Positions 7,945-16,347 of a DNA stretch of 64,000 nucleotides are shown piece by piece; the first letter of the stretch is position 1, and every line of letters starts with the position of its first letter. The stretch lies in contig NZ_WQRF01000001.1 in assembly GCF_009758415.1 (NCBI RefSeq), forward strand, positions 1,488,001 through 1,552,000. Reading direction: 5' to 3'. The stretch comes from Devosia marina. GTDB taxonomy: Bacteria > Pseudomonadota > Alphaproteobacteria > Rhizobiales > Devosiaceae. Position numbers and translations under genes: made by a program. The notes under the pieces were generated by a model, which saw only the letters and a program-made list of their open reading frames with translations, made no database searches and was not told the DNA's origin.

Positions 7945-8721
7945 CTATTTCTTCCGCAGCCGCTTCATGAAGTCCTCACGGTTCTTCTTGTAGGGATGCG
8001 GCGGCATGTCGGGGAACATGGACTGGGTGGACTCATCGGGCGCAATGCCAAGCGCTTCAAACAGCATGCCCCGGTCGTAGCGATCGTTCTCGGACTCCTG
8101 CTTGGCGTAATAGAGCACATCATCAATGACGTCCTGCGGCACCACGATGGCGCCATCGCCGTCCGCCACCACAAGATCGCCCGGACGGACCGTCGCGCCA
8201 CCGATCTCCACCGTGGAATTGGGCTCCCCGAATTCGACGCGCCCCTGATACATGGGCTGCACCACCCAGCGGTGCCAGCATGGCATGGCCTTCTGGTAGA
8301 GCTGTTCATCTGTATCGCGGGCCCCGCCATTGGTGAGGACACCCTTCACCCCGTTCGCGGCCCAGACCATGGAGTCCATCGAGCCAATGGCCGGTGTCTT
8401 CTGGCCCATGGTGTCGATGACCAGAAAATCGCCTTCCCCCACCTGATCCTTGAAGTCTCCCATGTTCCAGAGCTGGCGATACCAATATTCATAAGCCCAC
8501 TTGGTGTAGTCCTCTGGCGACAGCTCCGGTACCCGCTGCTGGGTCGGAATGTGCCGGTAGGTCTGGGCAAAGCCCGCTGCCTTGGTGCGGTAGAGCGGCC
8601 GGATTTCCGGGTCGACTGTACCGACGTGATGCAGCCCGACCCAATCCATGCCATCGCGGATATCGGTCACCCTGAGCTTGGCGACCGTATCGAGGATTTC
8701 CTTGCGTTTTTTGGCGTCCAT
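7945..8721 (-). CDS. RraA/HMG-aldolase family protein (second copy)
   Basis: This is a 258-residue RraA-superfamily protein. The lyase motif reads TNGGARDTDEQ and the distal metal-region motif VADGDGAIVVP is intact. It carries more aromatic residues in the N-terminal half than the first copy (for example YWYRQLWNMGDF), and the two copies are clearly divergent paralogues. The start ATG has GGGAGG upstream, and it follows the RpiB-type isomerase gene by 24 bp on the same strand. Together with the isomerase and the divergent FadR-type regulator it makes a separate small module. An aldol cleavage or beta-decarboxylation of a hydroxy-oxo acid is likely from family knowledge; the substrate is unknown. 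Confidence 0.87.
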   Translation of the reverse strand: MDAKKRKEILDTVAKLRVTDIRDGMDWVGLHHVGTVDPEIRPLYRTKAAGFAQTYRHIPTQQRVPELSPEDYTKWAYEYWYRQLWNMGDFKDQVGEGDFLVIDTMGQKTPAIGSMDSMVWAANGVKGVLTNGGARDTDEQLYQKAMPCWHRWVVQPMYQGRVEFGEPNSTVEIGGATVRPGDLVVADGDGAIVVPQDVIDDVLYYAKQESENDRYDRGMLFEALGIAPDESTQSMFPDMPPHPYKKNREDFMKRLRKK

Positions 8722-8745
8722 TAATGCCTCCCTTGTTTACAATTT

Positions 8746-9243
8746 TCATTCGCCGCGCTGGCGATCCATCTCAGCCAGCTTCTGCACGCGGCGGCGGAAA
8801 TGCGGTTCGGTGCTGAACTCTGCGGCGAGGAATGCTCGGGTGACGTCGGCTGCGATCTGGGGCCCGATGATCCAGCCGCCAATGCAGAGCACATTGACAT
8901 TGTCATGTTCGACACATTGCCGGGCGACATAGGTATCATTGGCAACCGCGGCCCGAATGCCCGCAATCTTGTTGGCTGCAATGCAGGCACCGGCGCCCGT
9001 GCCACAGACCAGAACCACACGCTCCACCTTGCCGCTCTGGATCAGGCCGATGGCCGAACGGGTGACATCGGGAAAGTCCACCGGCTCTTCCGAAGTCGCG
9101 CCCATCTCGATCACCTCATCGCAATGCTGGGCCAGGACGTCCCGGATGAACGGCTTCATCGGGAAGCCCGCATGGTCACAGGCCAGGCCGATTGCGGCCC
9201 GACGCGGTATCTCAAATCCCCTCGCTGAAAGCGTCTCCGTCAC
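8746..9243 (-). CDS. RpiB/LacA/LacB family sugar-phosphate isomerase
   Basis: This protein of about 165 residues has the ribose-5-phosphate isomerase B fold. It shows CDHAGF (residues 22-27), the active-site cysteine in VCGTGAGACIAANK near residue 78, and HDNVNVLCIGG. Members interconvert aldose and ketose phosphates, including pentoses, galactose-6-phosphate and rarer tetroses. The open frame reaches an ATG at 9273, but the GTG at 9243 has GAGGAGG directly upstream and lies downstream of the operator at 9276-9290, so it is preferred. The gene leads the two-gene operon with the second RraA protein. Pairing with an aldolase-like protein in place of a kinase leaves open whether the substrate is phosphorylated. 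Confidence 0.88.
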   Translation of the reverse strand: MTETLSARGFEIPRRAAIGLACDHAGFPMKPFIRDVLAQHCDEVIEMGATSEEPVDFPDVTRSAIGLIQSGKVERVVLVCGTGAGACIAANKIAGIRAAVANDTYVARQCVEHDNVNVLCIGGWIIGPQIAADVTRAFLAAEFSTEPHFRRRVQKLAEMDRQRGE

Positions 9244-9275
9244 GGTCGTCCTCCTCGTTTCCAATGAGTTCATAC

Positions 9276-9290
9276 CGTGGTATTACCACG
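9276..9290. promoter_or_regulatory. 15-bp palindromic FadR/GntR operator
   Basis: CGTGGTATTACCACG is a perfect inverted repeat with a central T, placed between the divergent isomerase and FadR-type regulator genes. It matches the TGGTNNNACCA style of FadR-subfamily operators, so the adjacent regulator very likely binds it and controls both directions. Confidence 0.75.
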
Positions 9291-9375
9291 TTGACAAGGA
9301 CTGGAGATCATCCCGCGCTTGACAGGACCGGGCCAAGCCAGCCAATTCGCGCGGCACAACGGGGGAAAGACGGGG

Positions 9376-10122
9376 ATGGGAGCAGGACTGACGCGAGAGC
9401 CCGCCGACGAGGCCACCGGGTACGACCAGGTGTTCGCCTTTGTGCGCGAACAATTGCTCTCGGGACAGATGAAGGCCGGAGACCGTCTGCTGCCTGAGCG
9501 AGAACTGGCCACGCGGCTCGGCGTCAGCCGGCCGGTGATCCGTGAAGTGCTGCGGGCGCTGGCCGCTATCGGCGTAATCGAGATTCGCCATGGCTATGGC
9601 AGCGTCGTCCGGCGCCCCGATTTCGCCGAGCTGGGCGACCTGTTCACCATGATGCTCGCCCAGCAGGGCGAGGTGGTCGAGGATGTGATGGAGGCGCGCA
9701 TTGCCATCGAGCGGCAGGCCATCAGACTGGCCTGCGCGCGCGCGACGTCAACAGATCTGGCCGCACTCGGCGAGGCGCTGCGGCGGGTTGAAGAAACCGT
9801 GAAAGACCCGCAGGTCGGTGGCGATGCCGATTTTGCCTTTCACGCCGCTTTAATCGCGGCGGCACACTCCCCGACCCTCGCGAGCCTTCACGCCGCAATA
9901 GCCGTCTTGCTCAAGCGCTCGCATCTGGAGCGACGCGAACGCATCACCAGCCTGGACGGCATCGAGACCTATCTGGTCGAACACCATCGCGAACTGCTGG
10001 CGGCCGTGGCGGCCAGAGACGCTGACAGCGCCGATCGGCTGCTGATGCAGCACTTTGCAATCGGCACCGAATATCAGCGGCGCGCCGCCGCCGGGCGTGA
10101 CCGGAGCTCGCCTACCAGCTGA
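9376..10122 (+). CDS. FadR/GntR family transcriptional regulator
   Basis: This 248-residue regulator has a GntR winged helix with LPERELATRLGVSRPVIREV (about residues 35-54) and the wing IEIRHGYGSVVRRP, then an FCD domain with FHAALIAAAHSP and EHHRELLAAV. The ATG at 9376 is used because GGGGGAAAG precedes it; a TTG at 9319 in the same frame has no better support. It diverges from the isomerase/RraA operon across a 15-bp palindrome. Its last 11 bases overlap the convergent aldehyde dehydrogenase gene. It probably represses the RraA/isomerase module until a pathway acid is present. Confidence 0.88.
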   Translation: MGAGLTREPADEATGYDQVFAFVREQLLSGQMKAGDRLLPERELATRLGVSRPVIREVLRALAAIGVIEIRHGYGSVVRRPDFAELGDLFTMMLAQQGEVVEDVMEARIAIERQAIRLACARATSTDLAALGEALRRVEETVKDPQVGGDADFAFHAALIAAAHSPTLASLHAAIAVLLKRSHLERRERITSLDGIETYLVEHHRELLAAVAARDADSADRLLMQHFAIGTEYQRRAAAGRDRSSPTS

Positions 10123-11590
10123 CCGCGATATATTTGGTCTCGCAGAATTCGAGGATGCCGTGGTGAGCGCCCTCACGACCCAGCCCGCTCTGCTTGGTGC
10201 CACCAAAGGGCGCCGCCGGGTCGGATGCCAGGCCGCGATTGAGCCCGACCATCCCTGAATCCACCTTCTCGGATACGCGCAGGCCACGCGCCAGATCCTG
10301 GGTGAACACATAGGCGATCAGGCCATATTCGGTATTATTGGCAAGGGCGATGGCCTCGTCTTCGGTCTTGAAGAGCGCAATGGGGGCCACTGGGCCAAAA
10401 ATTTCCTCGCGCATCAGTTTTGCCTGCGCCGGCACAGATGTGAGCACGGTAGGCGAGAGGAAATATCCCTTTCCGCCCCCCACCTCGCCCCCGGCCAGGA
10501 CCTTGGCGCCACCCTCGACGGCTTCGCCGATCCAGCCACCGATGCGCGACACGGCCTCCTGGTTGATCAGCGGCCCGCACTGGGTTGCTGCATCATAACC
10601 TGGTCCGACCTTGAGAGCCTTCATCCGCTCGGCGAGACCGGCTGAAAAGGCTTCGGCGATGCCTTCCTGTACATAGAAGCGATTGGCCGCCGTACAGGCT
10701 TCGCCGCCATTGCGCATCTTGGCCACCATAGCGCCATCCAGCGCCGCCTCGAGGTCCGCGTCATCGAACACGATGAAGGGCGCATTGCCGCCCAATTCCA
10801 TTGAACAGGAAATGACCGTATCGGCGGCTTCCCGCAACAGCCGGCGTCCGACTTCAGTCGAGCCGGTAAAGGACAGTTTCCGCACGCGCGGATCATGCAG
10901 CATGGCGCTGACCGTGGCACCCGCCTTGGAGGTGGTGATGACATTGATTACCCCATCGGGCACACCCGCCTCGCGATAGATTTCCGCCAGTGCATAAGCC
11001 GTCAGCGGGGTTTCCGTAGCCGGCTTCAGCACGCAGGTGCAGCCGGCGGCCAGGGCCGGCGCGATCTTGCGCGTCGCCATGGCGGCCGGGAAGTTCCAGG
11101 GCGTGACGAGCACAGCGACCCCGATGGGTTGGTGCTGCACCAGAATGCGATTGGCGCCGCTCGGCGCAATGGACAGATCACCATTGAGCCGGACTGCTTC
11201 CTCGGAAAACCAGCGGAAGAACTCTGCCGCATAGACCACTTCGCCCTGCGCATCGCCGAGCGCCTTGCCATTCTCGAGCGAAATGAGCTCCGCCAGCATC
11301 TGCTTGCGCTCAATCATCAGTTCAAAGCAGCGCCGCAGGATTTCACTGCGTTTGCGCGGAGCCGTGGCCGCCCAGCCGGAAAGTGCATCATGAGCGGCCG
11401 CGACGGCATCCATCGCGTCATCCACGCTGGCATCTGCCACCCGCCCGATGACGCTGCTGGTCGAGGGATCAATCACATCGATATCGCTGCCGCCCCTGCC
11501 CGGCCGCCATTGCCCTCCAATGAACAACTGGCCGGGAATGCTGGCCGGATCAAAACTCAGGTGCCCGGAGATTTGCGGATCCATGCTCAT
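10112..11590 (-). CDS. aldehyde dehydrogenase (succinate-semialdehyde dehydrogenase-like)
   Basis: This is a 492-residue NAD(P)-dependent aldehyde dehydrogenase of the GabD-like group. Visible signatures are VTPWNFPAAMATRKIAPALA, the general-base glutamate in MELGGNAPF near residue 267 and the nucleophilic cysteine in GGEACTAANRF near 298. It oxidises an aldehyde to an acid in the cytoplasm. It is the last gene of a three-gene operon with an iron alcohol dehydrogenase and an Ldh-family dehydrogenase, which suggests an alcohol to aldehyde to acid sequence. Family resemblance points to succinate semialdehyde or a related short semialdehyde, but this is not decisive. Confidence 0.9.
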   Translation of the reverse strand: MSMDPQISGHLSFDPASIPGQLFIGGQWRPGRGGSDIDVIDPSTSSVIGRVADASVDDAMDAVAAAHDALSGWAATAPRKRSEILRRCFELMIERKQMLAELISLENGKALGDAQGEVVYAAEFFRWFSEEAVRLNGDLSIAPSGANRILVQHQPIGVAVLVTPWNFPAAMATRKIAPALAAGCTCVLKPATETPLTAYALAEIYREAGVPDGVINVITTSKAGATVSAMLHDPRVRKLSFTGSTEVGRRLLREAADTVISCSMELGGNAPFIVFDDADLEAALDGAMVAKMRNGGEACTAANRFYVQEGIAEAFSAGLAERMKALKVGPGYDAATQCGPLINQEAVSRIGGWIGEAVEGGAKVLAGGEVGGGKGYFLSPTVLTSVPAQAKLMREEIFGPVAPIALFKTEDEAIALANNTEYGLIAYVFTQDLARGLRVSEKVDSGMVGLNRGLASDPAAPFGGTKQSGLGREGAHHGILEFCETKYIAVSW

Positions 11591-11591
11591 A

Positions 11592-12857
11592 TCAGTTCGC
11601 CTCAGGTTCGAAATTATCGTTGCGCAGAGATGCGCGGTCGCCGCGATAGGCGGCTTGCACTAGCCGTTTCATGGACTGGGCGTCCAATGGCCGTGGATTG
11701 TTCTTGACCAGCCGCGTCGCCGCCAGCGCCTGCTCGGCAGTCCAGTCCAACTTGTTTTCGGCAAGGCCAAGCGAGCGGATATCGGGGGGAATACCGATAC
11801 CGGCAAACAGCTCCGCCACGCCATCCACTGCTGCCGCGGCCCGTTGGGACTGGTTCAGTCCATCGACAGGCAACCCCAAAGCGGCAGCGATTTCCGCCAT
11901 TTCGGATCGCGCCAGGGGCAGGTTGAATTCCATGACATAGGGCATCATCGCCGCCACGCCCAGGCCATGGGCGGTGTGGGTCAATGCGCCAACGGGATAT
12001 TGCACGGCATGGGCGGCGGCCGTTCCAGCCGTGCCAAATGCCAGGCCCGCAAGCGTCGCCCCGCGCATCATGGCTGCACGCGCCGCATGGTCCCCTCCGT
12101 CACCGACAGCCTTGGCGAGACTGCCACCGATCAGTCTGATGGCTTCCAGGGCATAGAAATCGCTCAGGGCGTTCTTCCCTAGAAAGACATGGTCATGGAC
12201 AGTCGATCCTTCGGGTTCGCGCCGCGCCGTGGTGAAGGCCTCGATGGCGTGCGTCAGCGCATCGGCTCCGGAGACGGCGGTCAACCCGGGAGGGCAGCCA
12301 TAGGTCAGTTCCGGATCGCAAATGGCGGTATGCGGAATGAGATGCGGGCTGGCGATGCCGACTTTGACCGCGCGGTTCTTGTCGGACACCACGGCCACCG
12401 GGGTGACTTCAGAGCCGGTACCCGCCGTGGTGGGTATTGCGATCAACGGCAGCACCGGGCCGGGCACTTTGAACTCGCCGTAATAGTCCGGAATATCACC
12501 GCCATGGGCGAGAAGCAGGGCGATTATCTTGGCCGCGTCCAGGCAACTGCCACCGCCAATGCCAACGACAAGATCGACCGAAGAAGCCCTACCCTGACCC
12601 ACGCCGGCGGCAATGCATTCGGCGGGCAGTTCCGCTTCGACCCCGGCGAATATGGAAACCGAGACCCCGGCCGCTTCTACCGCCCGGACCAGTTCGACAA
12701 AGCTCGCCTCCCCCGCCATGCGCTCATCGGTAACCAGCAGCGCGCGTTTGCCCAAAGCCTTGGCAAATTGCGGCAGGGCCAGGCGCTGTCCGGCACCGAA
12801 CACCAAGTTTCGCGGTCCCCTGACCACGCCGAAGCCAGTTTCCATCATGTCGCTCAA
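11592..12857 (-). CDS. iron-containing alcohol dehydrogenase
   Basis: This 421-residue group III alcohol dehydrogenase has the nucleotide-binding GGGSCLDAAK near residue 101, TTAGTGSE near 142 and metal-ligand histidines in DALTHAIEAF near 202 and HTAHGLG near 291. Such enzymes oxidise primary or secondary alcohols, 1,3-propanediol, 4-hydroxybutyrate or similar with NAD(P) and Fe2+. Its ATG overlaps the stop of the upstream Ldh-family gene by four bases, and the aldehyde dehydrogenase starts one base after its stop, so all three should be made together. The substrate is unknown. Confidence 0.9.
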   Translation of the reverse strand: MSDMMETGFGVVRGPRNLVFGAGQRLALPQFAKALGKRALLVTDERMAGEASFVELVRAVEAAGVSVSIFAGVEAELPAECIAAGVGQGRASSVDLVVGIGGGSCLDAAKIIALLLAHGGDIPDYYGEFKVPGPVLPLIAIPTTAGTGSEVTPVAVVSDKNRAVKVGIASPHLIPHTAICDPELTYGCPPGLTAVSGADALTHAIEAFTTARREPEGSTVHDHVFLGKNALSDFYALEAIRLIGGSLAKAVGDGGDHAARAAMMRGATLAGLAFGTAGTAAAHAVQYPVGALTHTAHGLGVAAMMPYVMEFNLPLARSEMAEIAAALGLPVDGLNQSQRAAAAVDGVAELFAGIGIPPDIRSLGLAENKLDWTAEQALAATRLVKNNPRPLDAQSMKRLVQAAYRGDRASLRNDNFEPEAN

Positions 12858-13864
12858 GCTCCTTTGTGCCCGGCCTCATCGGCCAGTTGCTGCAGATCCC
12901 GCCAGAGCCCATCTGCCAGCGGCACACCATCGCGCAGGCGTTCGGCCCGGCAGGCCCGCCCGCGCTCGCCGGGAATCAGGACCTTCTCTACACCATCGAC
13001 GGGCTCGGTCTGCCGCAGCAGGTCGAGATAATCTTCCAGGGCGGCGGATGGGCCATCGATAACGATAAACAGGTCGCCCTTGTTGCTGATCGCATCAGAG
13101 TCCAGGGTGCCGCGCACCTCCCGCCCAAGGGCCGCGCCCGCCAGGCTCGATGTCAGAAGGCCAAAGGCCAGGCCGAGCGCGTAGCCCTTGGCCCCGCCAA
13201 AGGGCGCGAGCGACCCGGACTTTGCCGCAACGGCATCGGTGGTCGGGTTCCCCTCCGCGTCCAGTGCCCACCCCTGCTTCAATGGCTCGCCGCGATTGGC
13301 ATAGTCATGCACCTCGCCCATTGAGACAATACTGGTGGCCGTGTCCATCACGAAGGGGGCCGCGTTTGTCGGGACCCCAATGGCGATCGGATTGGTCCCC
13401 AGCATGGCTCTTCGCCCGCCCCAGGGGTGAACCAGGGCTTCGCTGGTAGAGAAGGCCAGCACCGTTTGCCCAGCCGCAGCGACACGCTCGGCGTAGTATC
13501 CGAGCATGCCGATATGATTGGAGTTGCGAATGGCCGCAACTGCTATGCCCGTCTGCCTGGCTTTTGCGCAGACCGCCTGCAACGCGGCATCGGCAACCAC
13601 CGGCCCCAGCCCCATCTGCCCATCGACTTCAAGGAAACCCTCCCGGCGCCAGACGTGATGCCCAGTTGCAGCGGGATTGGCGCATCCATTGGCGATACGC
13701 TCCACGATTCGGCGGAGCCGGAGCAGGCCGTGGGAAGGTACGCCGCGCAACTCAGCCTCGATCAGCAGGTCCGCCTGCAAATTCGCCAGCGGCTCCGGCA
13801 CGCCGGCATGCATCAGGATGCTTGTCGCAATCCGGCGCAGGTCATTGACATCAATTAGAGGCAC
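12854..13864 (-). CDS. Ldh family oxidoreductase (malate/L-lactate dehydrogenase superfamily)
   Basis: This protein of about 336 residues belongs to the Ldh_2 family of NAD(P)-dependent 2-hydroxyacid or ureidoglycolate/2,3-diketogulonate-type dehydrogenases. Signatures are GVPSHGLLRL near residue 40, SNHIGMLGYY near 115 and KGYALGLAFGLL near 243. The open frame runs into the divergent regulator gene, so the GTG at 13864 is chosen: it has AGGA upstream and gives the usual N-terminus VPLIDVNDLRRIA. The ribosome binding site overlaps the palindrome at 13870-13881. It leads the operon with the alcohol and aldehyde dehydrogenases. Confidence 0.85.
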   Translation of the reverse strand: MPLIDVNDLRRIATSILMHAGVPEPLANLQADLLIEAELRGVPSHGLLRLRRIVERIANGCANPAATGHHVWRREGFLEVDGQMGLGPVVADAALQAVCAKARQTGIAVAAIRNSNHIGMLGYYAERVAAAGQTVLAFSTSEALVHPWGGRRAMLGTNPIAIGVPTNAAPFVMDTATSIVSMGEVHDYANRGEPLKQGWALDAEGNPTTDAVAAKSGSLAPFGGAKGYALGLAFGLLTSSLAGAALGREVRGTLDSDAISNKGDLFIVIDGPSAALEDYLDLLRQTEPVDGVEKVLIPGERGRACRAERLRDGVPLADGLWRDLQQLADEAGHKGA

Positions 13865-13869
13865 GCCAA

Positions 13870-13881
13870 ATCCTATAGGAT
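13870..13881. promoter_or_regulatory. 12-bp palindromic GntR operator
   Basis: ATCCTATAGGAT is a perfect inverted repeat just upstream of the Ldh-family gene start, between it and the divergent GntR regulator. It overlaps the ribosome binding region, so a bound repressor would block expression of the dehydrogenase operon. Binding by the neighbouring GntR protein is inferred. Confidence 0.65.
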
Positions 13882-13943
13882 ATCTGATTGTCGCGGTGCC
13901 ATATTGGTGGTATTGCTCTGGAACTGTCAAGACGAGGACGGCA

Positions 13944-14597
13944 ATGCGTTCATTAACCGACATCCGGCGACCCCCGGCATTGACCGAAGAGGTTCATGCC
14001 AGGCTGTTCGAGCAATTGATGACCCACAGCATTGCGCCGGGTTCCAAGCTTTCGGTCGATGCCTTGTCCCGCTCGCTCAACGTCTCTCAGACCCCCATTC
14101 GTGAGGCGCTGGCGCGCCTTGAAGCCCAGGGGCTGGTCGTCAAGGTTCATCTGGTCGGCTATCGCGTCGCTGATCGCATCGAGCCGGACCGTCTTGAGCA
14201 GATCTACGAGTTTCGCCTGCTCACCGAACCGCACATGGCGGCGCGCGCCGCAGAAAGAATGAGCGCGCTGGAGCGCACCCACCTGCTCGCGCAATGCAGG
14301 CGCATGGAGTCCGATCACGACGTCCACACGCCTCAAGACTATGCCCGTTTCTCGCGCCTCGACGAAGCCTTCCACCACGCCATCGCCGTGGCCAGCGGCA
14401 ATACTGTCATAAAAGACGCGCTGTCCGCCCTGCATCTCCATGTGCATCTGTTTCGCATGTCGCAGCCACCGACAGCGGTGTCCGACGCCATCGAGGAACA
14501 CAGCCGCATTGCCCAGGCGATCGCCGCTGCAGATCCGCAGGCAGCAGAGACGGCCATGCGCAATCATATTCTTTGTTCGCGAAACCGTTTTGCATGA
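13944..14597 (+). CDS. GntR family transcriptional regulator (FCD subfamily)
   Basis: This 217-residue regulator has a short N-terminus and a winged helix with LSRSLNVSQTPIREALARLE (about residues 40-59), then an FCD domain with LDEAFHHAIAVASGN and EEHSRIAQAI. The ATG follows GACGAGGAC; longer in-frame readings would run into the divergent operon. It is divergent from the three-dehydrogenase operon with a 12-bp palindrome between them. Length and domains are normal for the family. Confidence 0.88.
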   Translation: MRSLTDIRRPPALTEEVHARLFEQLMTHSIAPGSKLSVDALSRSLNVSQTPIREALARLEAQGLVVKVHLVGYRVADRIEPDRLEQIYEFRLLTEPHMAARAAERMSALERTHLLAQCRRMESDHDVHTPQDYARFSRLDEAFHHAIAVASGNTVIKDALSALHLHVHLFRMSQPPTAVSDAIEEHSRIAQAIAAADPQAAETAMRNHILCSRNRFA

Positions 14598-14647
14598 CGC
14601 CCGGACCAGCCGGACCATGGCCGGTGTGTTGAATGTCACCGAGATCT

Positions 14648-14870
14648 GACCCGCTAGGGGCATCAGTTTTCACTGAGAATTGTCCCTTGTTTTGATCGTC
14701 CCCTGGCTGTTGGTCGGAGGATCCAGGAGTGATCGACAGGGCGTTATTGAGCGTAATCCGGCGCTGGCATTTGCGTGAGCGGATTCCGATCCGGGAGATT
14801 GAGCGCGCACGGGATTGTCGCGCAACACCATCCGCTAGTATCTGCGGTCCGACGTTGGCGGAGCGACGGT
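14648..14870 (+). pseudogene. IS21-family left end with broken istA
   Basis: Bases about 14660-14700 (CATCAGTTTTCACTGAGAAT and onward) look like an IS21-type end. From the GTG at 14729 the translation VIRRWHLRERIPIREIER matches the IstA N-terminus. Near 14809 one base seems lost, and the matching frame continues as GLSRNTIR, then a TAG stop (14835-14837) where lysine is expected, then YLRSD. Homology fades by about 14870, and no istB or right end is present. From 14870 to 15238 no gene is recognisable. Confidence 0.7.
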
Positions 14871-15238
14871 CGTTGGCGAAACCATGGGGAGTTCCTCTCG
14901 TTGAAGGTAACTCCATGGTCCGACTGCGACCTCAGTCGCTCAAAGGCCTAAACGATGACGCTCAACCTTCCGCGCCTACCCCTCTCGCGGAGCGGGTTCG
15001 TGCATGGGGCGCATGCCCGTCAGGTGGGATCCAGCCCCACTCTGCCTTGCCGATCTGCTCGTGGAATAACCAAGTAAAGGCCGGCATCTGAACTACCGTT
15101 TGTATGGCCCCTCGCCTCTGTGGCCGTTTTGCCTGTGCGCTGCGCCACCAAACCGACATTAAAGGCTACGGACCGGTGACGTCATGTCGTTGACGTAGCT
15201 CCGGTTTTACAGCGCGAGAGTAGTCGCTGCGACCGGTA

Positions 15239-16321
15239 TCAGACGGCCACGCGGTTACCATTCTCCTCGAACAAATGAACTTTATTTGCTGGAAAACCGA
15301 CCTTCAGAGTCTGGCCGACACGGCACTCGGTGTCACCGTCAAGAGCTACGATAACGGCTTGTCCGTTGGTTAGAGACAGGCTGACAAGCGTTTCATTGCC
15401 CAGGTGTTCAACCAGTATCACAGTGCCTTTGAGCGGCCCGTCACCCGATAGGTAGAGATCGTGTGGCCGAACACCCATGGTCAGCTTCTTACCGACCAGA
15501 CGTTCCGCTGCCCCAGTCAAGGGAAGCGAAAATTCCTGCAATGCCGGGCCCGAAATGCGCAAGCCGGCGTCGTCGCCGCTCTCAACCATCAGGTCGAAGA
15601 AATTCATCTTGGGGGAGCCAATGAATCCCGCAACGAACTTGTTCACGGGGCAATGATAGAGCTCGAGCGGCGAGCCGACTTGCTGCACAATGCCGGCATT
15701 GAGCACGACAATCTTATCAGCCAGCGTCATGGCCTCGACTTGATCATGGGTTACATAGACCATGGTCGCGCCAAGGTCATTGTGCAGCTTGGCAAGTTCC
15801 ATCCGCATGTCCACGCGCAGCGCAGCATCAAGATTGGAGAGCGGTTCGTCGAACAGGAAGACGCCGGGCTTGCGCACGATGGCACGGCCAATGGCGACGC
15901 GCTGACGTTGACCGCCAGAGAGTTGGCTGGGGCGGCGTTCGAGCAAGTGCTCCATCTGCAGGATGCGGGCCGCTTCAGCGACCTTGGCATCCTTTTCGAC
16001 CTTGGGCGCATTGGCGATGGTGAGGCCAAAGGCTAGGTTTTCACGCACCGTCATATGCGGAAAGATGGCATAGGACTGGAACACCATGGCAATGCTGCGA
16101 TCCTTGGGTGGCAGGTCGTTGACCACCCTGTCGCCAATGCTCAGTGTGCCGCCGGAAATGTCCTCAAGGCCGGCGATCATGCGCAATAAGGTCGACTTGC
16201 CGCAGCCCGAAGGCCCAACAAAGACGCAGAACTCACCATCCGCGATGTCGATATCGACGCCTTTGATGATGTCGGCGGCACCGTAGTTCTTGCGGACATT
16301 CTTGAGAGAAACGCTGGCCAT
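15239..16321 (-). CDS. sugar ABC transporter ATP-binding protein (MalK/UgpC type)
   Basis: This is a 360-residue carbohydrate-importer ATPase. Walker A GPSGCGKST is at residues 36-44, the signature LSGGQRQR near 134 and the Walker B LFDEPLSNLD near 157, followed by the C-terminal TOBE/OB domain (about 240-355) with MGVRPHDLYL. It energises uptake through the two permeases encoded upstream in the same operon. It lies 26 bp after the GH32-like hydrolase gene and is the last gene of the LacI-controlled transport operon. The sugar is probably an oligosaccharide, given the hydrolase partner. Confidence 0.92.
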   Translation of the reverse strand: MASVSLKNVRKNYGAADIIKGVDIDIADGEFCVFVGPSGCGKSTLLRMIAGLEDISGGTLSIGDRVVNDLPPKDRSIAMVFQSYAIFPHMTVRENLAFGLTIANAPKVEKDAKVAEAARILQMEHLLERRPSQLSGGQRQRVAIGRAIVRKPGVFLFDEPLSNLDAALRVDMRMELAKLHNDLGATMVYVTHDQVEAMTLADKIVVLNAGIVQQVGSPLELYHCPVNKFVAGFIGSPKMNFFDLMVESGDDAGLRISGPALQEFSLPLTGAAERLVGKKLTMGVRPHDLYLSGDGPLKGTVILVEHLGNETLVSLSLTNGQAVIVALDGDTECRVGQTLKVGFPANKVHLFEENGNRVAV

Positions 16322-16347
16322 TTTAGTGTCCTTGCGAGGGTTTAGGG

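Noticed and set aside
14962-15159. Short minus-strand frame with Trp/His/Pro-rich translation
   Set aside because: No homology that I recognise, no ribosome site, and next to an IS21 remnant; left as non-coding.
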